Positions 1-11,157 of a stretch of 64,000 bases of DNA are shown piece after piece. Below the pieces are notes generated by a model that was not told the DNA's origin, ran no database searches, and worked only from the letters and a program-made list of their open reading frames with translations. Both the position numbers and the translations under genes were made by a program. Positions within the stretch are counted from its first letter, which is position 1. Every line of letters begins with the position of its first letter. Source of the DNA: Mortierella alpina (taxonomy: Eukaryota > Mortierellomycota > Mortierellomycetes > Mortierellales > Mortierellaceae); contig JANATF010000007.1 in assembly GCA_029449245.1 (NCBI GenBank), positions 992,001 through 1,056,000 of the forward strand. The letters are read 5' to 3'.

Positions 1-101
1 CCACCAAGTCGCATATTTCCTTCAACTCAGTCACATCACCGCCTTGACCCAAGAGCAATTTCCGTACCAACTTCGATTCACTATCCCTCCTGTCTTTACG
101 A

Positions 102-2498
102 ATGAAGTTCATGACCTGGAACGTCAACGGGATCAGGACCTTGACGCAATACCATCCTTATTGCGATGACCTGCATAAGAACTACAGGGTAAATAAGAGC
201 GCTTTTGATCTCCCAAGCCCGAATGCAGAGGACGCCTCCATTTCACACCGAATCGTCTGCAGTCTGTTTGCCTGACCTAACCTCCCGTCAAAAAAAACCC
301 CCCCCTCGCCTGATATGACCCTCGCAGGAGATCTTGGACTATCTCGATGCCGACGTAATATGTTTTCAGGAGACAAAGATTTCACGCTCGAAACTCGACA
401 CGGATCTTGCCCTAGTCCCCGGTTACGAATCGTACTGGTCCTTTCACCGCACAAAGTCCGGATACTCGGGCGTTGCCATCTACGTCAAGGACCACATCAA
501 GCTAGTGGCGGCGGAGGAGGGCATCTCGGGAATTCTCTCTGGAAATATTCATCTACCGACTACAACACCTCCGATCTTTGCGGCGACCGACGGCAGCAGC
601 AATTCATCAGTCTCCAACAGCAGCTCAGCGTCCATATCCGGCCTGGAGAATGAGCCAAGGAGACGAATCGTTGGAGGATATCCGGCTCTAGAAGGCGATG
701 GGGTTGCTGCGCTATCGAGGTTTCAGGAGCTGGACACAGAAGGCCGGGGTCTTGTTCTCGACTTTGGGTTTTTTGTGCTATTCAATCTCTACTGCCCCAA
801 CGAGACGGACGAAACGCGACTGCCGTTCAAGATGGATTATTATCACTTACTAGAGGCTCGCGTCATGGAATTAATCAAAGAGGGCAGGGAGGTCATGGTT
901 CTGGGCGACATGAACGTGATCCCGACAGAGCTCGACCATTGCGACCCTGCAAAATGGAAGAAAGAATCGGGGGAGGAGGACTTTACGAATACGCCGCCTC
1001 GGAGATGGTTTAATAGCTTCTTGGCACCCAATGGACCACTGACAGACCTGTACCGCGTGTTTCACGCGGGGGAGGCCGGCGCGTTTACGTGTTGGAACAC
1101 TAAAATCAATGCTCGGTAAGCCAAGCGCGTTTATTTGGATAGCATTCAAAGGCGCGACGCTCAATATGACAGCATGGCTTACTGTGTCTTTTATGGCATT
1201 TTTTTATGGAACAGACCTTCAAACTACGGTACGCGTTTGGATTATATCCTGGTCACCAGCGGTTTGGTACCATGGTTCAAGTCCTGCGATCGGAAGCCCT
1301 CCATCATTGGTTCGGACCATTGTCCCGTTGTTGCCGAACTGTTTACAGAGCTTGCACTGGAAAAGTCTGCAGAGGAAAAGGCACACGACCAAGAGCAAGC
1401 AGCAAACGTACAAAAGCTCCAGGATGTTCTTGATTCTTATGGTGGAAGCACAGACCACGCATTGGCCGCACGCTTCTTTGATGAGTTTTCAGGTAAACAG
1501 CAAAAGCTATCAGCGTTCTTCAAGAAGCCTGGACAGGTGCCGGCAACTTCAAGCACGCCTCCCGTAATATCGACGATAGCAGGGGATGCAAAACGAGTAG
1601 CGGCCGCATCGTTAGACGGGGACGACCAAGGACCGAGGAAAAAGACGTTCTTCAACTCCGAAAACACCACAAGCAACGCCCCTGGTGCAGGATCACCGTC
1701 GGTCTCTAAAGATCAGCCTGGCATGGTCAACAAAACGACGCCAGTGATGTCTGGTACTCAAAAACCCCCACTCAACTTCATACCCAAACCTATCAACAAA
1801 TCTACCGCCAAAGGAGCACCAAAGAAGGCAGTTGGAGCCAAGTCAGGCAGCCAGCAGTCTGTGCTGTCCTTTTTTACAAGCTCGTCTCAAAAATCGAAGA
1901 ACCCAGGATCTTCAGCTCTGGATGTGTCAAAAGCAACATTATCACAACGAGATGCGGAGATGTCAAGCCAGGATTTTGCGACGGCGGTTGAGAGCCTGTC
2001 CGTCCCTGCAGATTCATCCCGTCAAACGTCTTCATCCGCTCTTCCGTCCTCACTCTCCTTATCAGATTCCACGGGTGCGTCATCGTCCAGCTTGCCGTTC
2101 TCGCCAAATGATTTCGCAGACTGGATCCCGGGCTCGCAGGACGTGCTGCCGTTCTCGATGAATGGTGAGACCACGACGTCCAAGTGGCAGAGTTTGTTTT
2201 CGCCTAAAGTGATTCCCAAGTGCAGGTATCACAACGTCCCTTGCACAGAGTATACCGTCAACAAGAAAGGGCCAAACAAGGGACGGCGGTTCTTCTTGTG
2301 CTCCATGTAATTATCAACCACTTTTCAGATTTCTGTCGTTCTTGCCTTGAGTCTGTGTTCACGTCTCTTACTAGCTATTTGCTATTATTTACTCTGTCAT
2401 ACTGTAGGCCTGTTGGACCGGAAGGCGATTCGATCGGACAAAATCCAGAATTCAGATGCAACTACTTTGAATGGCTCAACCCCGACCGTAAACGATAG
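102..2498 (+). CDS. APN2: AP endonuclease 2 (class II, ExoIII family)
   Basis: Four exons: 102-188, 328-1115, 1215-2306 and 2408-2498, giving about 685 aa with consistent phases. The family cleaves DNA 5' to abasic sites and trims 3' blocked ends in nuclear base excision repair. The start reads MKFMTWNVNGIRT, the canonical exonuclease III opening. Downstream are DVICFQETK, GDMNV and GSDHCPV, which carry the catalytic Glu, Asp/Asn and Asp/His. The middle is low-complexity and holds two PCNA-interaction-like motifs, QQKLSAFF and QQSVLSFF. The C-terminus is a GRF zinc finger (CRYHNVPC, GRRFFLC, FRCNYFEW) split by the last intron. This layout (EEP domain, PIP box, GRF finger) is that of APN2/APEX2 rather than APN1 or APEX1. 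It converges with the methyltransferase gene 113 bp downstream. Confidence 0.95.
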
Positions 2499-2611
2499 TG
2501 CGATCTGTTGCAATATACCGCGATATCCAAAAATGAAAAGACAAACCTTTCCTTATGGATGCATGCTTATTTGCTTGTTCGTACATTTATTATTTTGTGC
2601 GCATGGCTTTC

Positions 2612-3552
2612 TTATGTTCGTCTCTGGCACAGAAACAGGTAAATATCTTCGCTCTGGTAGTTGGCGTCTTGCTCTTCGGGTTTAATGTCCCGGAAGCGGA
2701 AAGTCTTTCCAAGCATGGCGAAAAACTCCATTTCTTCCGAAAAGTTGCGTTTCTCAAAGGCGATCAGGAGCTGTGTCTTTTGACTGGGCTGCACGAGTTT
2801 GTTGAGGGTGCTGATCAGAGATGGGTATAGTGCAGGGACCCAGATGCAGTCGCTGAGGATAATCAGATCCCACTCCTTGTCCAAAAGATCGCTCGCCGTT
2901 GCAAATGACGGACCTGTTGATATTGCCTCCGATTCTGCTTCTGTTGCCGTCGTTGACGACGTCGCCGCAGAGTTGAAAGAGTCCGAATTTGTGTCTGCAG
3001 TCGAGGATATGGCTTTGATACCGCTGAGGATCTCCCAGTCCAACATTTGAGCCTTCACACCAATCCCGTTGGATGGATTCTTTGCAATGTTTCGCTGCAG
3101 TAGAGGCATGCAGTTCTCCTTGTCCGTGAGAACAACATTTGCTTTGACGCCGGTGGAGCTTAGTATCCGTGCTGCTGCCAGGCCTACGATGCCTGTTCCT
3201 GCTCCAAGCTCGAGGATGTTGAGGGACTGTGGGGATTGTGCTGCGGCCAAAGTGAGCAGATCGAATTTTTCGAGATATTTGGCCAGCACGATTGCTGCGT
3301 CCCAGATGGTCGATCCGACACCCCCACGTCTACCAGATCGGAGAGGAGAGAGAGAAAAGAGAACAGAGAAAGAGGAAGGTGAGAGTCGAGAAGTGAATGT
3401 CGAGGCGTTGATATTCAGTGGACCTGAAGCACTCTGTGCTTTTGACATTACAACTGCCCTGAGGGATCCTCATCAACCTCCAGTGCTGGAACAGAGTAGT
3501 CGTTGAATTCGTGTTCACGCGAGGCCAGCGTGATCTTGTCAATGGTGGTCAT
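2612..3552 (-). CDS. METTL21-like protein lysine methyltransferase
   Basis: Two exons: 3552-3452 and 3329-2612, about 272 aa, with a CT-rich intron between. The ATG at 3552 opens MTTIDKITLASREHEF, and splicing joins it in phase to GSTIWDAAIVLAKYLEKF, the hallmark of methyltransferase family 16. S-adenosylmethionine motif I is LELGAGTGIVGL; the acidic loop is LTDKENCMPLL, followed by a DWE motif. The catalytic-region signature reads SDCIW, where many relatives have DxxY. Members trimethylate lysines on elongation factors, chaperones or other cytosolic proteins; the substrate here cannot be told. It is head to head with the DUF952 gene, the two start codons being about 195 bp apart. Confidence 0.85.
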
Positions 3553-3747
3553 GGTTGCGATGTTTCCTCCTTCCTGTTATTGCCGAGTTGTGGATCCTGC
3601 GAAAAGCGAGAAAATAGGTTCAACACAAAACGCGTTTTATGATTTTAAGACCACTGTGACAGTTGACCAGCGTGCTGACAAACCCATTGAAGTGATCCGC
3701 CTTCTTCTTCAACTTGCCATCATCCCAGAAAACTATAGCTCGTCACT

Positions 3748-4161
3748 ATGTCCCACTCACTCGCCCCGACCGTCGCGCCCGAATGTGTCTACAAACTCAT
3801 CTCGCCTGCCGCGTCGTTCATTCCCTCAGATCGCGTCCTGCCATTGTCGGCACTCGACAAGGCCGATGGATTCTACCACCTCTCGACGTCTGCTCAAGTC
3901 CCTGGCACTGCCAACCGATTCTTCCCCGGTAGCACATTCGGCGATCTGCTGATCCTGAAAATCCGCTTTGCAGGCATTGAGCCGTTGGTCAAGTGGGAGG
4001 CGGCCAAGGGGGAGCATCCTAAGGATGCGAGTAGAATTTTTCCCCATGTCTATGGCGATTTGCTGCAGGAGCATGTCGTTGGCACCATTCTCATGAACTG
4101 GATTCCAGAGGAGGCAGCCTGGGACTTTACAGCAGGGTGGGAGGATCGTCTGCAGCAGTAG
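3748..4161 (+). CDS. DUF952 family protein
   Basis: A single uninterrupted exon of 137 aa starting MSHSLAPTVAPECVYKLI. The conserved core of the DUF952 family is visible: YKLI near the N-terminus, the loop DGFYHLSTSAQVPGTANRFF and a later LVKWEAAKGEHPKDASRIFPHVYG. The family is small, usually about 110-140 aa, soluble, and of unknown biochemical role; it is common in bacteria and fungi. No signal peptide or membrane segment is seen. It shares a short upstream region with the methyltransferase gene on the other strand, so the two may be co-expressed, which is inference only. Confidence 0.8.
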   Translation: MSHSLAPTVAPECVYKLISPAASFIPSDRVLPLSALDKADGFYHLSTSAQVPGTANRFFPGSTFGDLLILKIRFAGIEPLVKWEAAKGEHPKDASRIFPHVYGDLLQEHVVGTILMNWIPEEAAWDFTAGWEDRLQQ

Positions 4162-4472
4162 TGGAGAGCGAAGGTCGCAACGAATAAAAGAGCAATATAA
4201 AAAACAGTACAGTGTAGCGAGTTCCACCAGTAAGGGCGAAAGGGCCAAGAAGTGGGGGTCTATTGGATCGAGCGTTGGAAAGGGCCAGAACAAAAACGGT
4301 GTGAGATTCTTTCCATCTCGTTCGCACCCTCAATTCTTCATCTCTTCTTTTGTCCTCCTCATCCTCCTCTGCACACTCTCATCTCTCTTCCTCTCTCCTA
4401 TCGCTCTCTCGCTCTCTCTCTTTCCCTTTGCTCTCCCAGCGCCTTTATCAGACCCGTATCCGTTTCGCTCCA

Positions 4473-5126
4473 ATGGCTTTTCTCTCGCGCTTCCTCCCCC
4501 AACCGCAAACCCCCGAGGGTCTGTGGCAGTTCCAGCTGATGAATATCGGATTTCTAGTCCTCTACGGTTTCCTCCACCTCTCACTCTTCATGGACGGCAT
4601 GGTCCCCCACAACTACTTTGCCGCCGAGGTCGGCTCGCTCTTGCTTTATGGTCTGATCCCTTCCAAATACAGTATCCGCCCCATCTCGCTTTTGAAGCGC
4701 CGTGCTTTGATCCTGATCTGCATGGCCGCCACGTGGCTCATCCAGCCTATCCTCACCATGAGCGATACTTACAAGCTCTACAACAGGAAGGAGGAGTTGA
4801 CCGCACACGTCGCCCAGACCCTGAACAGGATCCAGATGGACAAGATCAAGCGGGATGGCGGCAATCTCGAGGACGTGGGCGATCAGCGATTCTTTGCAGC
4901 GCAGTTGGCGACCGCTATGCAGTGTCTTTCAGTACTGAGCATTCTCATCACAGGCATGATTGTGATCGAGGCTAGCTGCGTGTGGTACAGATACCGCCAG
5001 TTTTCGAAGGAAGGTATCCCTGCAGCGGAACAGGAGAAGCAGGATGCCTCAGCTGCTGCCGAGACAAAGAAATCTGGATCTGCAAAGAACTCCGGATCGA
5101 CCAAGAAGACTACCAAGAAAGATTGA
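4473..5126 (+). CDS. Small multi-pass membrane protein, function unknown
   Basis: Single exon. I chose the ATG at 4473 (MAFLSRFLPQPQTPEGLWQF, 217 aa). An in-frame ATG at 4350 would add 41 residues encoded by a CT-rich tract, which looks like promoter or leader rather than coding sequence. Hydrophobic segments lie at about residues 19-39, 47-60, 77-95 and 150-172. A charged, probably helical stretch (YKLYNRKEELTAHVAQTL) sits between the third and fourth. The C-terminal 35 residues are Lys/Ser/Ala-rich and end KKTTKKD, probably cytosolic. I do not recognise a family. The T-rich stretch just after the stop is probably the 3' UTR. Confidence 0.75.
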   Translation: MAFLSRFLPQPQTPEGLWQFQLMNIGFLVLYGFLHLSLFMDGMVPHNYFAAEVGSLLLYGLIPSKYSIRPISLLKRRALILICMAATWLIQPILTMSDTYKLYNRKEELTAHVAQTLNRIQMDKIKRDGGNLEDVGDQRFFAAQLATAMQCLSVLSILITGMIVIEASCVWYRYRQFSKEGIPAAEQEKQDASAAAETKKSGSAKNSGSTKKTTKKD

Positions 5127-5464
5127 GTCCTTTGCGCGCGTATAGCTGTCTCGGATCCTTTTTTTTTTTAATATCATTCTCAATTATCTTGAGAAAATGC
5201 CCAACATATACAGTAGAAGGCGACTTTTGGTCCGAGAGCAGAAAAAAGAATAAACCAAATCAAAAAGACTACGAATGCTCTTTGCCGCTCTGATCGGAAA
5301 AAAACCTTGTCTGTGCTGTTGACTCTTGTGATTGGTCCGCACTCATAAGAGGAGCACGCAGGCACCAGTGACCAATTGGATCTTGCACAGCCACAACGCA
5401 TGGGTGGACAGATGCAAGAGGGGATGAGTGAAGGGTATACCTATCTAATGCTCACTGCAGAGTC
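5127..5464. other. Intergenic, convergent
   Basis: About 340 bp between the stop codons of the membrane-protein gene and the NACHT-WD40 gene. It is AT-rich with a run of T at about 5159-5169 and A-rich patches, as expected for two facing 3' UTRs. I see no gene. Confidence 0.6.
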
Positions 5465-8400
5465 CTACACGCCTAGTCGCTGAGCAATGGGATCAACCGT
5501 GGCCGAGCTCATGGTCGCCTTGCTCCTTCGCAGTTGCTTGAGTTTGGATGCTGCAGACGCCACAGTGCTCAGTGTCATGCCTGCACCCTGAAGGGTCATT
5601 GCTGGCTCTGGTTCGCCCACAACTCCACGCTGCCGCAATAGTTCTACATGGACCCTGCTCAAGCCGCGCACTTCGTCTATGGATGCGTCTGATACTGTTA
5701 GTCTGTCATGTCCTGAGCTCCATTCCACACGGAATAGAAAGTGGCCTTCCTCTTCCATGATTTGCCACATGCGGACAGAGTTATCACCACAGCCGGTGGT
5801 AAAATAGGTGCCATGAGGGGTAATTCTCCATGCAGAGGTCCGGATCATGCCTTGAAAGTCCTTCACTACCATCAGATTTTGGCCCGAATTCGCATCCCAC
5901 AACCGCACTGTGTTGTCTTCACTGCCCGATATGATCTGGTGGCCGCTGAAGGAATATACCACTCTCACCGCTCCGCCCGTATGGCCGCTTAGAATGGGGC
6001 CAGGCACACTGCCGTGCGGGTTCCAAAGTCGTACAGTCTCGTCCTGGCTACCGGATGCTATTTGGTCACCGTTCGGGGAATACACCACGCTCGTAACACT
6101 TTGCGTGTGGCCGCTCAGGATGGAGCCAGGTTCGCCGGTTTCAGTGTCCCACAACCGCACAGTCTTGTCTCTGCTGCTCGAGGCGATTTGGTGGCCGCTG
6201 GGTGAAAACATCACGCTGGTAATAGAACTGGTATGGCCGCTCAAAATAGGACCAGCAGCGCCAGTTTGAGCGTCCCATAGCCGCACTGTGCTGTCCTGGC
6301 TGCCCGATGCAATCTGGTGACCGCTAGGAGAATATACAACAGTCATAACAGGTTCCGTATGCCCGTTAAGAACGGGGCCAGGTGCGCCCATTTGTGCGTC
6401 CCACAGGCGCACAGTCTTGTCCGTGCTGCAAGATGCGATCCGGTCACCTCTGGGGGAATACGCCACGCTCATAACATTGTTCGTGTGGCCGTTTAGGATG
6501 AGGCCAGGCGCACCAGTTTGCGTGTCCCACAGACACACAGTCTTGTCCTTACTGCCCGACGCGATTTGATGGCCATCAGGAGAATACACCGTACTCAAAA
6601 CCCAGCCCGTATGGCCGTTTAAGACAGGGCCGGATTCGCCGGTTTGCGAATCCCATAGCCGCACCGTATTGTCCCTACTGGCCGATGCAATTTGGTGACC
6701 GCTGGGAGAGTACAAAATACTCGTGACATTGCTGGTGTGGCCACTTGGGACCGTGTTAGGTGCACCGGCTTGCGTGTCCCACAATCGCACAGTCTTGTCC
6801 TTGCTGCCAGAGGCGATCTGGTGACCGCTAGGACAATACACCGCGCTCCAAACACTTTCTGTATGACCGCTAAGGATGGGACCAGGCCCTCCCGTTTGGG
6901 TGTCCCATAGTCGCACTGTGGTGTCACGGCTGCTTGATGCGATCTGATGGCCGCTAGGCGAGTACTGTACGCTCGTGACACTGTCCGTATGGCGGCTTAA
7001 AATGAGGCCAGGCGCGCCGGTTTGCGCATCCCATAGCCGTACTGTCTTGTCCTCACTGCCTGATGCGATTTGGTGGCCATTAAGAGAATACACCATGCTT
7101 GTAACCGTCCTTGTTTGTCCGAGTAAAACAGAGCCAGGTACGCCGGTCTGTGGGTTCCACAACCGCACCGACTTGTCATCACTGCCTGACACGACCTGGT
7201 GACCGCTTGGAGAATATAAGACACTCGTAACACTATCGGTATGGCCCATTAGGACAAAGTCAGATGCTCCGGTCTGCGCGTCCCACAGTCGTACTGTTCT
7301 GTCGTCACTGCCCGATGCGATCTGGTGGCCGTTTGGGGAAAACGCCACACTCGCGACAGTCGTAGTATGACCTTTTAGGACAGGACCAGGTGCGCCAGAC
7401 TGAGGGTCCCAGAGTCGTACCATTCCGTCATAGCTGGCTGAAGCGATCTGCTGACCGCATGGTGAATACACTACATTCGTGATTCTGCCGAGATGTCCAA
7501 TTAGGATGGGGCCAGGCGCGCCGGTTTGCGTGCTCCACAGTCGCACAGCCTTGTCTCTGCCGCCGGATGCAATCTGCTGGCCACTGGGAGAATACAGCAC
7601 GCACGTAACCCCGCGGACATGTCCTTGCAAGGAGTGGGTTTTTGTCCAGGTCATGGTATCATACATGCTGATCGTGCCATTGTCAAGGCCAAAGACGCAA
7701 GTTTTCCCGTCTGGTGAATAAGAGCAGCACATCACCTCACTAGGTTCCGGTAGATATGGCCATTCTCCAAATTGTACTCCCGTCATCCTCGCCTTTTTCA
7801 GGTTGGCCTGACGCAGCCATATATTGCGAGGGTTGGCTTTTCTCAGATCCGACCCTTCCAGCCGAGCGGAATCGAATTGGCCGCCACTGATGTCTGCTCC
7901 TGGAATCTGGATGCCTCTCAAGTCGGCTCTATTAAATCGAACGCCGGCTCTGACCAAAATCGAGATGGCATTAGCAGCTGCCTTGCGCACATCCTTGTCA
8001 ACTTTGGATTGCTCAATCATGTTGAGCAATTGCTCCTTGAATAGTGGCTCCTGCTGCACGCGGTCTGACAAAAAGTCCAGAACGGAAGGCTCTGTCACAA
8101 AGCTCCTCCACGACAATGGATGATCGACACATGATGGAGGGGTTGTAACTGGCTTTTCCTCCTCCTCCTCTTCTGGCATCAGGTTATCGTCAAAGCTGAA
8201 ATTGGAGCTGACACTTCCCCGTCTAGCTGGAGCTACCGCTTGAACAGATTTCTCCTTGCCTTCCTGGGGGTCAAAGACGGAGCGGGAAAAGAAATACTTT
8301 TAAGCAAAAAAAGGTCAAAAGGGAAGGTTACTAGCGTGCTCCACCTCGACGTCCAAGTCTCTTACGAGACCTCATGAGAGGCAGATTGCTGCTATACAAA

Positions 8401-11157
8401 GTCCAGTACCTCCAAGAGTGACTTGTGGATGAACCGGTATTGAATCCCACTGCGTGTCAGCGGGCTGGCCTCCAGCAAGAGCTGGTTCTCATTCTCGCGG
8501 GAGAAGAATATCTCCTTCCACTTGCCGTGATCACGTTTACGGGAATAGGTCACCACAGGACTGCCTGCCTGGTTTTTGTAGATGGCACTTGCCATGTCCT
8601 TTAAGAAACTGATGCCGTGCTGAGTAAAGCCCTCGTCGGTCAATCGGTCGAAATCGGCGCGTGCTTGTGGGTTTAGGTCCTTGTTCCCAAGTCGTTTTTT
8701 CCCTTGCTCCAGCCATAGCACAACGAACTCGTCGTACAGGGTGACCCTGGTGACCCTAGTAGCCGAGAGATTGTTGCCTGGATCCACGAGTCGAGGCAGA
8801 ACCTCCAGAGAAAGCGTCAACAGGAAGGGATTCTTGACCAGTTCTTGAAGACTAGGAATCTGATCCAGCACCTCCATGTACTGTTTCGTGGTGCACAGTG
8901 GGGCCTTGGTGATCACATACTTGACCAAATAGTCGTCGACCTGGGCCCTGGAGAAGGGAGCAATAACGGCCTCTCGAAACTGTGCAAAGTCGGTTGATGG
9001 CTGGAACAGATCGCGATAATCCAGCCCAATGTATTCGCTACGGCAGCTGACCACCATCTGTACCTGCCACTCCCCGGTCTGGTTGAGTCGGTTGGTCGTG
9101 TAAAGGTTATGCTTCTCTTGGCTCTCGTCGTAACCATCGCAGATCAAGACAAACTTGCGCTGGGCCTTCAACTCTCGGATCTGAGAATCAGAGAGCTCAA
9201 ACTTGCGCAATTGCTTGACGATCATATCCTGTTCGGGTCTCTCGATCGCAGACAGGTTGATATAGAGTGGGATCCGACTTTTTGCCTTCTCGTACCTTTG
9301 CCACAGGTTATGCTCGATCTCGCGATTGAACGTTGACTTCCCAGAACCAGAATCGCCAAGCAGAAGTAGCACCTTCTGATCATCGCTAGCAAGGAATTCC
9401 TCGACCGTTTCCGTCAAGTCGAAGAGGACGTCGTCCGACGCCTTCAGGTTGGCTTTGGCTCGAGGCGGGATGTAAACGATATCACCTCGCTCCTTTAGTC
9501 TCTGTTGCCTCAGCTTTCGCAGATCCTCCTCGACATCTGGCTTGTTCTGCACGCGGTCCAGCAAGGTCAGAGCTGCGAACGGCGGTTGTGAGACCTTCAG
9601 TGGATGTTGGCTGCGGCCCTGCTTCAGACAATCACTGTATAGCGTCTGCTTCGCCGGGCTTCCATGGTGTCCTAGCCTCTGCAGTACTTTTTTCGCAATT
9701 GCGCCATCAAATGCTGGAAAACGGTAGAAAAATACATATTATCAGATTTATCGTTCATGCTACTTGCTGGATGGCCATGCCTTCATCACGGCTCGAAACA
9801 TCATATTATCATCCCACTCATACCTTGAATGGCGTTCTCAGGTTGCTGCTGCAGGTGTAAAAGAATATCCAAGATCTTTTGCTTGACGTGTTCGTGGTGA
9901 CGCCGTAGCCTGCCAGGGGCTTTCGTTGTCGGGTACACACTCCGGTGCCTGAAAGGCATAGGCGGCCATGTACACCATGTGGGGGTCGGTGCTGCCTTTC
10001 AGCTCGTTGATGTACGCAGAGAGACATTCATGAAGAGTGACACGGTCCAGGCCCTCGACCTTGCAATCGGCCATGGCGTCCAGGACATGCGACACCGCCA
10101 ACATGAGCTGATAGATGTAGGTTTGGGCTTGCTGATGGGTGGTTTGTAAGCGTGCGTTGAGAACTTCGAGGATTTTGACCAGATCAGCCGCCTCGAGGTA
10201 GCCTTCATTTGCGCCGTGCACCAGCTTGGCCAGTCCGTCAAGAGAATGTATGTCGAGCAAGGTAGATTTTTCAATGCTGCCGATAAACAGCTCCAGTAGA
10301 CATCGAAAGTCGGTCATGTTTAGAAATGGGGCGATGCACGCGACCTCCGCAATCGCTGTTGGTCCTTTCAACTCATCTCGAATGAACACGCGCACGAGGT
10401 TTGTCGTCAGGGTATTGAGCCTCTCCTGCTCGTCTTCATTGTTTCGTGTTGCTTTGACCCAGTGGAGGGCAGAGTCCTGGTGAGGGTCGTCGGGCGAGGG
10501 TGGGGCTCTCAGGAGACCAAGGCAATACACGAGTTGGTGCGTGTTGACAAGACGCTCATCCGGTTCTGGCAGCTTGTATTCAATCACAGGCGGGGTTTTG
10601 TCTTGGGTAAAAAAGTCTCCAGCGACAGACTTTTCGACGTCCATGGTGGCCGATCTACCGAGCGCTTGCTGGGTCACGGCGGGAGCTGAGGTCTTGGGGG
10701 GCAGCTGCGTGGCCTTAATGGCTTTGAGCGACGACTGCTCTGCAGTGGAAGCCGAGGCTATAGAGAGCAGCGGTGTTGCGATGGCGTCAGCTGCTTGGAG
10801 GGATGGCCGAGTCGAGATAGATAGCTTCTCTACCTCGGTGTATCCCCACTCCTGCGCCCTCTTGTAGCTCTCCTTTGCTCTTTCCAGCCTCTTCAACTCG
10901 GACAGGAGATTGCCAAGCTCGTAAAAAGCACAGGCAACGCCTTGGCGTAGATCTGTAACATCCTGAACGGCTTCAGTGGCCCTGACACCTCTTTTCATTT
11001 TAGTCAACGATGCCTCCGCCTCCTCGCATAGAACTAGCGCAATCTCGCTCTTCCCATCCTTGCTGGCGGTGCGACCCTGCTCCAAGTAAATGTTGACGAG
11101 CTCTAACTCGCTCTGCGGTGGAAGCGGACTTCGCTTGGATGACACTTTGTTGAACAT
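5465..11157 (-). CDS. STAND protein: helical N-terminus, NACHT, pentapeptide, WD40 array (frame broken)
   Basis: Exons 11157-9824, 9713-8410 and 8296-5465, about 1,820 codons. The N-terminal 440 residues are helical, of the ARM/TPR-like type found ahead of fungal NACHT domains. The NACHT ATPase has P-loop GDSGSGKST (near 9344) and Walker B VLICDGYDE. HKSLLE ends exon 2 and splices to YFFSRSVFDP. Pentapeptide-like repeats (ADISGGQFDSARLEGSDL) lead into about 16 WD40 repeats of 42 residues, mostly ending TVRLWD. In animals and fungi such proteins are signal-sensing switches, often in heterokaryon incompatibility or immunity; the ligand is unknown. The frame of exon 1 (ending SPWQ) must shift near 9908-9912 to enter the helical stretch HVKQKILDILLHLQQQPENA that joins exon 2. 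The three exons total 5,470 nt, not a multiple of three, which agrees. It may be a recent pseudogene, an assembly error, or be rescued by other splicing. Confidence 0.85.
5880..7640 (-). repeat. Tandem 126-bp repeat array encoding WD40 units
   Basis: Fourteen near-identical units of about 126 bp (42 residues) follow one another without spacers, flanked by more diverged first and last WD40 units. Each carries the phrases SPSGHQIASGS and KTVRLWDTQTGAPG with few changes. Differences are scattered single substitutions, so the units look homogenised by unequal exchange or gene conversion rather than anciently diverged. Confidence 0.85.
8297..8409 (-). other. Intron 2 of the NACHT-WD40 gene
   Basis: Donor GTACTG follows the codons for HKSLLE; the acceptor is CTTAAAAG before the codons for YFFSRSVFDP. 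Removing it keeps frame and restores the family-typical phrase HKSLLEYFFS. Without splicing a stop follows eight codons later. Confidence 0.75.

Noticed and set aside
4350-4472. N-terminal extension of the small membrane protein gene (41 residues, Ser/Leu/Arg-rich)
   Set aside because: Encoded by a CT-rich tract typical of fungal promoters and leaders; the downstream ATG at 4473 gives a cleaner membrane protein.
6619-6981. Open frames antisense and out of frame across the WD40 array
   Set aside because: They repeat with the 126-bp period and are by-products of the repeat.
5880-7640. CRISPR-like array
   Set aside because: The repeats are contiguous 126-bp coding units with no spacers in a eukaryotic gene.
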